IMG/VR virus record: IMGVR_UViG_3300031999_000027
Coordinates: 1 to 53,337 of that record
Length of the DNA: 53,337 bases
Source: a virus
Reading direction: 5' to 3' (one strand)
A program made the position numbers and the translations under genes. The notes beneath the pieces were generated by a model. It saw nothing but the letters and a program-made list of their open reading frames with translations. It did not search any database and was not told the DNA's origin. This document shows positions 13,777 through 21,369 of the stretch, one piece after another. Position 1 is the stretch's first letter. Each line of letters opens with the position of its first letter.

Positions 13777-14448
13777 ATGAGAAACGAGCAATCACTTGAA
13801 GACACGATAGAGAAAGAAGGAGACTCAGGGTTAGAATCTACCCCGCATCATTATGTTCTGCATAATAAGGACAAGATCATGGACAAATTCCGTGAAATAT
13901 TGCTCCTATCGGGGTTTAATCCCTCGTCGAATCCATTGAGACGTACCCCGGAGAGACAATGGGAGGTTCTCCGAACTATGACAGAAGGGTATGTTATAGA
14001 CCCCACACTTGATAGAATGTATAGAGATTACGCCCTTGGAGACCTTCCCGGTGTGAGAATCTGCCCGGGAATTCACTTCGTTTCATTATGTGAACATCAC
14101 TTCGTTCCATTCTACGGTGTTGTCGACATAGCATACGTTCCTGGTAACGGCAAAGTCACTGGGCTATCTAAACTCCCTCAGCTGGTACAGAAGTACGCCC
14201 GAAGACCTCAGCTTCAAGAGAAGATGGCTGCGCAGATAGCAGACGAACTAATGCAGAGATGTGAAGTTTCCGGGGTCATGGTCATAGCTTCAGGTTATCA
14301 CACGTGTGAGATGATTGAGGGAGTCAAGGAAGGCTTCCATCGAGATAAACCTTATATCACACCAGAGATCCGGGGATCGTTCACCGCGGACACTGGGCTC
14401 AGGGAAGCTACGATGATGCACCTGGGGAGGTTGGCTAAGAATGTATGA
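13777..14448 (+). CDS. folE: FolE, GTP cyclohydrolase I
   Basis: Converts GTP to dihydroneopterin triphosphate, the first step towards preQ0. The ATG at 13777 lies four bases after the queE stop; a longer frame from 13681 would overlap queE by 92 nt and is less likely. Zinc ligands are C105 and H108 in SLCEHHFVPFYG and C177 in GYHTCEMIEGV. The pterin-binding stretch KVTGLSKLPQLVQKYARRPQ is intact. The first 25 residues are a nonconserved extension. A GTP cyclohydrolase on a virus ensures precursor supply for DNA modification. Confidence 0.93.
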   Translation: MRNEQSLEDTIEKEGDSGLESTPHHYVLHNKDKIMDKFREILLLSGFNPSSNPLRRTPERQWEVLRTMTEGYVIDPTLDRMYRDYALGDLPGVRICPGIHFVSLCEHHFVPFYGVVDIAYVPGNGKVTGLSKLPQLVQKYARRPQLQEKMAAQIADELMQRCEVSGVMVIASGYHTCEMIEGVKEGFHRDKPYITPEIRGSFTADTGLREATMMHLGRLAKNV

Positions 14449-14788
14449 TAATGACACCGACCCTAGTTCGAAAGCCAGTCCGTTCTTAGTGGACTTCGGT
14501 AGTATCACTCTGGAGGAACTTGCGGAGTATAAGATGGAGAAGGGAAGAGCGAAGTTTGAGAATCCAGATAACTATACCGCTGCATCGATGTTGATGAGGT
14601 ATATAAGACACATTGGGGAGTTCCTCAACTCAATCGAAGGTCTCGACTATGGAGCGATGATGGAATACATCGCTGATGTTCAGAACGTCGGATCGTTACT
14701 ATATCCGAAGCTTCAGGAGGATATGATCCAGCGGGATTACGAGATAAGTATGATGGAAGATGAACAGAACAGCAAAGGACCGAACTAA
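14441..14788 (+). CDS. Acidic helical hypothetical protein, 115 aa
   Basis: Overlaps the folE stop by 8 nt. After an unstructured N-terminus it is almost wholly helical, with conserved-looking GSITLEELAEYK and MLMRYIRHIGEFLNS, and an acidic Met-rich C-terminus. No catalytic signature is visible. A scaffolding or regulatory partner within the replication block is possible. The 46 nt after it hold an AT-rich stretch and GGGGG before the next small gene. Confidence 0.55.
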   Translation: MYDNDTDPSSKASPFLVDFGSITLEELAEYKMEKGRAKFENPDNYTAASMLMRYIRHIGEFLNSIEGLDYGAMMEYIADVQNVGSLLYPKLQEDMIQRDYEISMMEDEQNSKGPN

Positions 14789-14834
14789 TCCTGTTCGTAG
14801 ACTTTATCTATATTAAAGGGGGAATAAATAAGGA

Positions 14835-14993
14835 ATGTCTGTGCCAGTAGTTGTCTTCAACGGTCGGTTAACAAGGTGTATGTATAAAGAGACAACAGTA
14901 GTGGTTAACTGTAGGGATTGTCTATATAGGTATCAATGCGACGCGATAAATATCACGATTCCTAAGGAGAGTGGAACACCTGATATTCGTTGA
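14835..14993 (+). CDS. Four-cysteine mini-protein, 52 aa
   Basis: A short open frame with cysteines at 15, 26, 29 and 35 (CRDC in the middle), a plausible zinc knuckle, and mostly beta-type residues (VPVVVFNG, TTVVVNC). It overlaps the start of the ERCC4 nuclease by 23 nt. Its AAGGAG near the 3' end could serve as Shine-Dalgarno of the nuclease. No family is recognised. Confidence 0.45.
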   Translation: MSVPVVVFNGRLTRCMYKETTVVVNCRDCLYRYQCDAINITIPKESGTPDIR

Positions 14994-15627
14994 TAGTCGG
15001 GAGCCTCAAGAGGTAATGCAACGCGTCTGGGATAGGAAGATATCTCATATGGTAAAGGCACTCGAGGTGGGGGATTTTCAAAATGAAAAGGGAAACGCGA
15101 TCATCGAGAGGAAAAGACCGGAGGACATCTGGGGTCGAGTCCTTAACAAATCGAACGGCTGGGATGATCAGATGTCGAGATTGTCAGACTACGCATACGG
15201 ACACAACTGTATGCCATGGCTCATTGTTGAAGGCTCATTCGAGACAGCTTCGAGAAGAACTCATGGGAAGTTTCATCCGGAAGAAACCAGAGGAGCTATT
15301 GTCTCTGCGGCCGTACGATATGGAATTGCGGTGTGGAATGCAGAGAGTCTTGATGATCTCCTCACCACAGTCTGCTCTATTTGCGAGAAAGCTGATCGGG
15401 AACTCGGGCAGCCGAAGCAATTGCCCTTCTCGAGAGTAGCTATGGACAAACGCGCTGCCATACTAATGAACGTTTGCCACGTGTCAGCCAAACAAGCAGA
15501 ACATCTGTTGCATCACTTTGGTTCCATTCGAGGGGTTCTCCTAGCCACGGAGAATCAACTGTCGATCGTCGACGGTGTAGGGTTCATCACAGCAAAGAAG
15601 ATCTGTCAGTATAAGGACTCGGTGTAG
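14971..15627 (+). CDS. ERCC4-type structure-specific nuclease with HhH domain
   Basis: XPF/MUS81/Hef-type nuclease domain: VDSREP at 7-12, VGDF at 33-36 and the catalytic IERKRPED at 45-52 (motif ERKxxxD). A C-terminal tandem helix-hairpin-helix follows (VSAKQAEHLLHHFGS..., IVDGVGFITAKKI). Such enzymes cut branched DNA near junctions and flaps, so it may resolve replication or recombination intermediates before packaging. GTG 14971 lies almost on top of the AAGGAG, so a start slightly downstream (CTG 14980) is conceivable. No helicase domain is attached, unlike full-length Hef. Confidence 0.88.
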   Translation: MEHLIFVDSREPQEVMQRVWDRKISHMVKALEVGDFQNEKGNAIIERKRPEDIWGRVLNKSNGWDDQMSRLSDYAYGHNCMPWLIVEGSFETASRRTHGKFHPEETRGAIVSAAVRYGIAVWNAESLDDLLTTVCSICEKADRELGQPKQLPFSRVAMDKRAAILMNVCHVSAKQAEHLLHHFGSIRGVLLATENQLSIVDGVGFITAKKICQYKDSV

Positions 15628-15630
15628 GCA

Positions 15631-16767
15631 ATGTCAATCTATGATGAATTAATAGCGGAGTTTCATCATAGAAAATGCGCACATGCAGACATCTATCCCG
15701 GACATTATGCATGTTCGGTCGGTGCCCATATGTTCAACTTAGTTAATCAAGAGACCGAAGTTCTGATAGCCAATGCAATCCCTATAGATACGAGGCTTCA
15801 TATAATGATGGTTGCTCCTCCCGGTTATAGTAAGACCTTCTGGTTGGAGATGTTCCTAAGAGGCAAATGGTGTGTTTTGGAAGGCACGACTATCCAACAC
15901 GGGTTCGAGGGGTCAACGACCGAAGCGGGATTCGTCGGATCAGCATCAATGTCGGAAGGCGGGGATCCAGTCGTGACACCAGGGTTAGCGAAGATCTACG
16001 AGAAGGGTATAGTAGGTTTTGAAGAATTCTCCGCGTTGACAGCTATGATGAAGTCATCTCATAGTCAACAATTGGACGCAGCGATGCTCTTAGCGTTGGA
16101 TAGAGGCTATGTTGTGAAACGATTGCGAGCGGGAAGGATCGGGTATAAGACGAATGTCACAGTATTCGCAGGAACTCAACCTGCGAGGTTCGATCTGACT
16201 TCTGGTCTAGGCCGACGGTTCTATTATCTATTACTGATACCCACTGCGGATGATAAGGAACTAATCAGGGGAAAGATTAGAGAAGGCTGGGGGGTCAGAA
16301 TGAATCTCGATAGAACGAATAAGATCCGAGCCAAGATAGATGAAGTTCAAGAGGAGCTGTACAAAATTAAAAGTGTTCGTCGAACCCCTGCGGTTAACAA
16401 TCTTCTCGATGAGCTGAGGATGCCACCGTACGAAGAGCAGCTCTATATTAGACTGATAATCGGCTACAAGGTGATCACACAGGACTTTGGCTCGGAGTTA
16501 ACGTTAGATCTTGATCCACGGATTGCCGCGTTGTGCAAGCAAGAAGCTATATGGAGAAAGGCTATTCGTCGAGGACCAGAGATTGCCGAGGTAGTAGCTC
16601 TATTAAGACATAATGGGAATCAAATGAGCATCGTCGAACTCCGAGATGAGCTAATGGATTTTGGCATTGATTGGAAGAAATCATCGGAGTTAATTGCTGA
16701 ACTATCAAAAATGAAGATTCTCGTTCTGGGAGAATCAAATGTAACATTGAAAGGGAAGTGGGAATAG
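15631..16767 (+). CDS. MCM-like AAA+ replicative helicase
   Basis: A 378-residue AAA+ ATPase. Walker A is APPGYSKT at 62-69, in the MCM style (GxPGxxKS); Walker B is GIVGFEEF at 126-133; sensor 1 is FAGTQP at 179-184; and GLGRRF at 192-197 lies where the arginine finger is expected. The C-terminal 70 residues form a winged helix (VALLRHNGNQMSIVELRDELMDFG). The N-terminal OB/zinc domain of cellular MCM is missing, so the protein is about half the usual length. This fits minimal MCM-like helicases of archaeal mobile elements. Its neighbours, PolB and the OB-fold protein, support a replicative role. Confidence 0.75.
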   Translation: MSIYDELIAEFHHRKCAHADIYPGHYACSVGAHMFNLVNQETEVLIANAIPIDTRLHIMMVAPPGYSKTFWLEMFLRGKWCVLEGTTIQHGFEGSTTEAGFVGSASMSEGGDPVVTPGLAKIYEKGIVGFEEFSALTAMMKSSHSQQLDAAMLLALDRGYVVKRLRAGRIGYKTNVTVFAGTQPARFDLTSGLGRRFYYLLLIPTADDKELIRGKIREGWGVRMNLDRTNKIRAKIDEVQEELYKIKSVRRTPAVNNLLDELRMPPYEEQLYIRLIIGYKVITQDFGSELTLDLDPRIAALCKQEAIWRKAIRRGPEIAEVVALLRHNGNQMSIVELRDELMDFGIDWKKSSELIAELSKMKILVLGESNVTLKGKWE

Positions 16768-16770
16768 AAT

Positions 16771-17244
16771 TTGAATGAGAAAAAAGGAACAATGTTAAAC
16801 CTCGATGTTAGTCTCGTTGAGCAAGCGAAGCTCTTAGGGATTAATATGAGCAATGTTATGAATGTAACATTGAAATATCTCCTTGAGGGATCTTCGTTGC
16901 AACCTATTAGGACCGATTTGATGCTTGTGGAACAAGATATAGCTCGAGTGAACAATGAATTATCATTGCGCTCGTTGGAGACACAAGGACTATCCGCGAG
17001 ACTTGAGATGTTACTAGCTGAACAGATCAATTTAAGCTCAGCGTTGGTTAACGCAGAAAAGGACACCTCATTGGCTAAAGTCTTGGAACGAATACGATCT
17101 CTGATGGTTACTAATGTTCCCTTAGAGGAGATCCTCGAGAGACATGATCTAATCAATGAATTAGAATCACTATTGTCAATGAAAGTAACCTACGAATGGT
17201 TGGAGACGTTTAAAATTCGAGTGATGAAGAATGACCAAGGGTAA
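16771..17244 (+). CDS. RHH-like N-terminus plus coiled-coil protein, 157 aa
   Basis: Starts at TTG four bases after the helicase stop; an ATG at 16792 is an alternative. The first 40 residues (MLNLDVSLVEQAKLLGINMS, then NVTLKYLL) resemble a ribbon-helix-helix DNA-binding domain of the CcdA/CopG type. Residues 50-100 form a heptad-rich coiled coil and the C-terminus is helical. It could be a DNA-binding segregation or regulatory protein, or a helicase-loading partner. There is no toxin-like gene next to it. Confidence 0.55.
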   Translation: MNEKKGTMLNLDVSLVEQAKLLGINMSNVMNVTLKYLLEGSSLQPIRTDLMLVEQDIARVNNELSLRSLETQGLSARLEMLLAEQINLSSALVNAEKDTSLAKVLERIRSLMVTNVPLEEILERHDLINELESLLSMKVTYEWLETFKIRVMKNDQG

Positions 17245-17461
17245 ACTCTATGATAACATTCCCGAGCCTGCTAGACTAGGGATTGGAAATACCAATGAGG
17301 GCGATTTCATATCCTATACGAATCACACCGCAAACCTCAAACTTCTTGATGAGGCCAAGAAGGAGTTTGAACAGATTAATCCTAATTATGAAGATAATGC
17401 AGATTGGCATGACGCCGATTTAGATGAATGGTTCAAGAAGTGGTTTGGTGATGAAGAATGA
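17231..17461 (+). CDS. Hypothetical protein with FKKWFG motif, copy 2
   Basis: A 76-residue acidic protein related to the product of 1204-1488: LLDEAKKEF and the terminal W(F)KKWFG recur with nearly the same codons. The N-terminal part differs (PEPARLGIGNTNEGDF). The two copies lie at opposite ends of the plus-strand early/replication block. The stop overlaps the next start (ATGA). Function unknown; the shared aromatic amphipathic tail suggests binding to a common partner. Confidence 0.6.
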   Translation: MTKGKLYDNIPEPARLGIGNTNEGDFISYTNHTANLKLLDEAKKEFEQINPNYEDNADWHDADLDEWFKKWFGDEE

Positions 17462-17784
17462 GTAAAACGACTGAAAGAATAGCAGCCGAACTTCTTCATG
17501 ATAAAAATCATGAGGAATTAATAAACTTCCCAGGTGTGCTAAACACTGTAGTTGGGAATAAGATAACAGATGGGAAGGACACTGGAGAGATCAGTATTAT
17601 ATTTCTTGTGGCTAAGAAGAAGAAACTAAGGGGACTAAAGGTAGTTGATAGGATACCACCCACCTATAGGGGTGTCCTAACTGACGTCCAAGAGCTCTCA
17701 TCTAAGGACTTCGATCTAGGACCTACGGATGCTTCTAAAATGAGACCGTCTGATCAGAAGAAACTACTTGGGGTGATGAAGTGA
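17458..17784 (+). CDS. Propeptide-like protein paired with the papain-like protease
   Basis: The 108 residues follow a pattern (FPGVLNTVVGNKITDGKDTG, EISIIFLVAKKKKL, DRIPPTYRGVLTDVQEL) that I recognise from the N-terminal domain of many bacterial and archaeal secreted proteases: PGVxGxGxGxK, TGExxIxVFVxxK, IPxxxxGVxTDVxE. Here it is a separate gene whose stop overlaps the GTG of the protease gene (GTGA at 17781-17784). I infer an intramolecular-chaperone or inhibitor role supplied in trans, keeping the protease inactive until release. Family naming is from memory of the pattern. Confidence 0.6.
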   Translation: MSKTTERIAAELLHDKNHEELINFPGVLNTVVGNKITDGKDTGEISIIFLVAKKKKLRGLKVVDRIPPTYRGVLTDVQELSSKDFDLGPTDASKMRPSDQKKLLGVMK

Positions 17785-18536
17785 GCAGAGATCCTGGATT
17801 ACCTGATATTGCAAGATTTGCAAGTCCTATCTATAATCAAGGTGCTTGTGGCTCTTGTACAGCATTTGGCACTCTTGGAGCTGTGGAACTTGAGATTAGG
17901 AAGATGCATAATACCCCCGATGAGAAACTTGAATTGAGTAGACGTGATCTTTTCAGCTGCTCTGGTGGAACTTGTAATAGAGGTAACTATGTGGATGTTA
18001 CAGTCATTGCAGCTGAGAAGGGTGTCGCATTGAATGATGATTGTCCATACGATGCGATGGATCATAGCTGTGAACAGGGGAGAACGGCCGATTGGTGGAA
18101 GAGAGGAAAGAAGACTACTAAGACTATATCATTCAAAACACACGATGACATGAGAGCGGCTCTTTCAGATGGATATGCCCTTGTGGGTTCGATGGCTGTT
18201 TACACAAGTTTCTTTAACTATAGGAAGGGAGTATATCAACATCTTCCTGGTGAACGGTTGGAGGGATACCACTGTATTTCTATGCATGAATATGATGTAT
18301 CTGATGAATCGGTTCTGATTCAGAACTCATGGGGTGACTGGGGATGTCCCAACCCAAGAAGAACTGACCAACCTTATGGCTATTGTTGGATAAAGATAAC
18401 AGAACTTGATCCTGAGTCATTCAGGGTGGTCGTAAATGATGATCCAATACCAGAGCCTGGACCGGATCCGTCAATATGGGAGAAGATATGGAACTGGATT
18501 ATTATCCTCTTGAGGAGGATATTTGGAGGTAAGTGA
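17781..18536 (+). CDS. Papain-like (C1) cysteine protease, C-terminal membrane anchor
   Basis: Mature-form C1 peptidase: Q20 of the oxyanion hole and catalytic C26 in NQGACGSCTAF, H164 in GYHCISMHEYD and N182 in QNSWGDWG. The C/H/N spacing matches papain. No signal peptide is visible and the prodomain is absent from this gene; a propeptide-like protein is encoded immediately upstream. After a Pro-rich linker (PIPEPGPDP) the last 20 residues (IWEKIWNWIIILLRRIFGGK) form a hydrophobic, amphipathic helix with basic end, a probable membrane tether. Next to a two-TM protein this suggests a lysis enzyme attacking S-layer or other surface protein; a virion-associated protease is an alternative. Confidence 0.85.
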   Translation: MSRDPGLPDIARFASPIYNQGACGSCTAFGTLGAVELEIRKMHNTPDEKLELSRRDLFSCSGGTCNRGNYVDVTVIAAEKGVALNDDCPYDAMDHSCEQGRTADWWKRGKKTTKTISFKTHDDMRAALSDGYALVGSMAVYTSFFNYRKGVYQHLPGERLEGYHCISMHEYDVSDESVLIQNSWGDWGCPNPRRTDQPYGYCWIKITELDPESFRVVVNDDPIPEPGPDPSIWEKIWNWIIILLRRIFGGK

Positions 18537-18538
18537 AC

Positions 18539-18712
18539 ATGAACTTTGATATGAAATATGTAGTAGGCATTCTCCTACTTGTGATAGCGGTGGCACTATT
18601 CTGGACAGCCAGAATAGACCTGCCAACGTTCCTTGGGTTAATGGCTGCAGCCCTTGCTGTGATGGGATACACAGCATACCAGGCTAGGAAAGTTGACAAG
18701 ACTATCCCTTAG
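18539..18712 (+). CDS. Holin-like two-TM protein, 57 aa
   Basis: A GGAGGT sits eight bases before the ATG. The protein has two hydrophobic helices, residues 8-23 (VVGILLLVIAVALFW) and 31-46 (FLGLMAAALAVMGYTAY), joined by a short loop (TARIDLP), and a basic C-terminus. Size and topology are those of class II holins, but small membrane proteins of other roles look alike. It is located between the anchored papain-like protease and a single-TM coiled-coil protein, which supports membership of a lysis cassette. Confidence 0.6.
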   Translation: MNFDMKYVVGILLLVIAVALFWTARIDLPTFLGLMAAALAVMGYTAYQARKVDKTIP

Positions 18713-18727
18713 CAGGAGAAAGAATAG

Positions 18728-19291
18728 ATGAAACTTACAGGAATTCTTGTAACTATATGTATCATATTAAGTTGTACAACTGTTTATTATGGAATACTAG
18801 AACATAACCCACTTACAGCTATAGTTACTGAGAACGAGCAGAAGATTATCGTCTATGAGAATACCATTGCTGAATTAACTTCACAGCTACGGATAGTTAA
18901 CATTACAATTACACAATTGGTAAAGGATAAGAATACTCTTGAGAAGAAGATAGAGAGTATTACCAGATATAAGAACTTTGCTGGAACTGGAACATATCTG
19001 AAGAAGATGGGTTATGATAAGGTAATAGTGATACAAAGAGCAGACTCTTGGGCTGATGCAATAACTGAACAGTTGAAGAAAGAGACTACTGTAATCATGA
19101 TATATAGATACTCTATAGGCACTGAGAGCTTCCGTTGGCTATCACCGCCTACTATCGATAGTACTACATGTGTGTTAGTGATTAGCTACTCAGAGGCTGC
19201 TATAATAGTTGGACAAATGCCACATCTTGGGATACCTTGGTATGCACCCGGAGATAGTGAGTGGGCAATGCTCTTGGTGGAGGCTGATTGA
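18728..19291 (+). CDS. Membrane-anchored coiled-coil protein, 187 aa
   Basis: Residues 3-22 (LTGILVTICIILSCTTVYYG) are a signal anchor, residues 35-80 a coiled coil (ENEQKIIVYENTIAELTSQL onward), and 85-187 an alpha/beta domain (YLKKMGYDKVIVIQRADSW, TCVLVISYSEAAIIVGQMP). The C-terminal part looks like a Rossmann-like, possibly cell-wall-binding-repeat-like fold: the stretch DKVIVIQRADSWADAI resembles repeat units of cell_wall_binding_2. It may hold the lysis apparatus at the envelope or act like a spanin. The next gene starts directly after its stop. Confidence 0.55.
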   Translation: MKLTGILVTICIILSCTTVYYGILEHNPLTAIVTENEQKIIVYENTIAELTSQLRIVNITITQLVKDKNTLEKKIESITRYKNFAGTGTYLKKMGYDKVIVIQRADSWADAITEQLKKETTVIMIYRYSIGTESFRWLSPPTIDSTTCVLVISYSEAAIIVGQMPHLGIPWYAPGDSEWAMLLVEAD

Positions 19292-20557
19292 TTGACAATA
19301 CTATTGATGCCCACACTAGATTGTAACTTCCGATGCCTGGCATGCTTTGAAGACCCAATACACTCAAAGACTGTGGTAAATATCCCACTTAATTTAGATG
19401 CTATGGAACAGACATTAGCTAAACTTTGGGAGGACACATATTATCATGGCAGTGGGATTGGGATTCATGGAGGAGAGTGTCTGCTTGCACCACCTGTCGT
19501 ATTAGATAGGCTATTCGAGGTTCAACAAAAGTACACTGGAGGTACTTCAGTAGTAACAAATGCCTCACTGATAACTCCAGCTATTATGAGACTTTTCAAG
19601 AAGTACAAGACTGATGTGTCAGTTAGTGTAGATGGTCCGCCAGAGTATAATCTCTTGAGGGGTCCCAGTCCACTTGACAAAGACATCACGGGAGAGTACA
19701 ACAAGTTACTGAATGACAACATCAAATGGCTTCGAGAAGAGGAGATATCTGTAAGCGTGATGTGCATTATTAACAAGTTTAACTCAGGAGATGCTAAGAA
19801 AGTCAAACGAATGAAGCAATGGTTCAATGAGCTGGCTACGTTGGGAATACGTGGAGGAAGGATTAATCCAATGTATGCTGATGGAGCGGCTAAGAAATAC
19901 GAACTCACTAACGATGAATTGCTGTACGCATATATTGAGTACACTAAGATGACGTTTGAGAGCAGCAAGATGAGATGGTTGCCGTTCAGGGAAATGATAG
20001 ACAACGTGCTTAACTTCAGTTCTTCTCCATGTATCTTTGGAGGGTGTGACTTCTTATGCACACACACTGTGACCATATTCCCCGACGGTTCACTCGGTAA
20101 CTGTGACAGAACATTCTCGGATGGCGTTGGCATAAGAAGCGAGTACGGGAAGAGAGAAGGTAGAACAAGCGCCCTCCAGCAGACACAATGCGCGGGATGC
20201 AATTACTGGAACATATGTAAAGGAGGATGCCCTTGTGAGGGGGTTGACGGCGATTGGAGAAACAAAACTAGATTCTGTGAAGCCATCGCTGGAACATACG
20301 ACTTCATTACAGATTATCTAACAGGACTACTGCCAAATGTGAGAATTTCTAATGACAGTGAACCATTCAGAGCCATGGGTTGGGGTCTTGTAGACAGACC
20401 TACGACATTCGGAAACTACACTGCTAAAACACAAGCTTTACCGCAAACTCAACAGCCAAATGGACATAGCGATAGTCACGGAGATCATCACGGAGATAAA
20501 CCGCATGGTGACCATGCGGATGAGGCACATAATGATCAAGGAGGAGTGAGACAATGA
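19292..20557 (+). CDS. Radical SAM/SPASM peptide-modifying enzyme with His-rich tail
   Basis: Starts at TTG adjacent to the previous TGA. Residues C11, C15 and C18 (CNFRCLAC) bind the radical SAM [4Fe-4S] cluster; IHGGECLLAP is the SAM-binding GGE motif. A SPASM domain with ten cysteines (247, 252, 256, 271, 300, 303, 309, 313, 315, 329; CAGCNYWNICKGGCPC) should hold auxiliary clusters. SPASM enzymes typically modify peptides or proteins (sactipeptide, anSME, HxsB-like families). Residues 391-413 form a His/Asp/Gly tail (NGHSDSHGDHHGDKPHGDHA) absent from the usual family and alike in composition to the His-repeat protein at 22923-24269. The next two genes overlap in series. Confidence 0.85.
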   Translation: MTILLMPTLDCNFRCLACFEDPIHSKTVVNIPLNLDAMEQTLAKLWEDTYYHGSGIGIHGGECLLAPPVVLDRLFEVQQKYTGGTSVVTNASLITPAIMRLFKKYKTDVSVSVDGPPEYNLLRGPSPLDKDITGEYNKLLNDNIKWLREEEISVSVMCIINKFNSGDAKKVKRMKQWFNELATLGIRGGRINPMYADGAAKKYELTNDELLYAYIEYTKMTFESSKMRWLPFREMIDNVLNFSSSPCIFGGCDFLCTHTVTIFPDGSLGNCDRTFSDGVGIRSEYGKREGRTSALQQTQCAGCNYWNICKGGCPCEGVDGDWRNKTRFCEAIAGTYDFITDYLTGLLPNVRISNDSEPFRAMGWGLVDRPTTFGNYTAKTQALPQTQQPNGHSDSHGDHHGDKPHGDHADEAHNDQGGVRQ

Positions 20558-21369
20558 AGGAAGTTCAACCGTTTATATCTTTATCGTGGAAAAACCAAGA
20601 AGTCAGACAGAAGTGGGAACCAATCAGACAGGCGATCTATAAGGCAACCTATATTGCAGAATATGAAATGATAAAACGAGGGAAGAGGCACTGCGACGTA
20701 TATACTTTCACTCCCCAGAGATTCGACGAGCAGATGAACTGGGTGATTAATAACGGGTTCGTACCGTTAACGATATTGAAGTCAAAGACATACGAGGGGT
20801 TCGGACACAGGCACTATCCCGCAGATAAGATGGATTGGGACGTGTTCGCATACAGTGTAATAGCTGATACTTATGAGAATGCCAAGAAGTTCCAGCAGGC
20901 GAGCATTGGAAATGTCGATCACCGGATCATAGGACAATTACTAGGCTACCCAGAGTGCTGCATTGATTTCTTCCTTCCCATTTGGCTAGAGAAACGTGTG
21001 ATGGATCCGATGTGGGAGATTGCAGAGAACACTGAAGGGATGAAAAGGACATCGACAGAAATCGAGGTCACCGGAAACCCAATGTTGAATAGGATGGCAA
21101 GGTACTTTGGTCTTCAGGTCTGCCCATTCTTCACCCACAGCTACACCTGTAAAGAAGCCATCAAGTTCAATGAAGCCTGGTACGAAATAATGCACGACCA
21201 TTATCCGTATGAATCCGAAGAACTACTGAAGCTCCTAGCTATGCCTATGACATGGAGCCACCACAACATGATCATCTATGTCGAGCATCCCTTATTCAGG
21301 GGAGCAAGTAATGGATTCGACTGGGACACGAAAAAGGTGGTTAGATGGCTAGGCTCAGCGTCTGCCTGA
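20554..21369 (+). CDS. DUF483-like GYPECC protein, 271 aa
   Basis: The motif LGYPECCIDFF at residues 130-140 and a later C190PFFTHSYTC199 are characteristic of the DUF483 group of archaeal and viral proteins of unknown function. The protein lacks membrane segments and any nucleotide-binding loop. The paired cysteines could bind metal or take part in thiol chemistry. ATG overlaps the radical SAM stop (ATGA) and the gene overlaps the following glycosyltransferase by 25 nt, so it likely works in the same pathway, presumably protein or glycan modification. Confidence 0.6.
   Translation: MKEVQPFISLSWKNQEVRQKWEPIRQAIYKATYIAEYEMIKRGKRHCDVYTFTPQRFDEQMNWVINNGFVPLTILKSKTYEGFGHRHYPADKMDWDVFAYSVIADTYENAKKFQQASIGNVDHRIIGQLLGYPECCIDFFLPIWLEKRVMDPMWEIAENTEGMKRTSTEIEVTGNPMLNRMARYFGLQVCPFFTHSYTCKEAIKFNEAWYEIMHDHYPYESEELLKLLAMPMTWSHHNMIIYVEHPLFRGASNGFDWDTKKVVRWLGSASA

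Noticed and set aside
19522-20202. Minus-strand 226-codon frame opposite the radical SAM gene
   Set aside because: Shadow of a gene with a full set of catalytic cysteines; no start signals.
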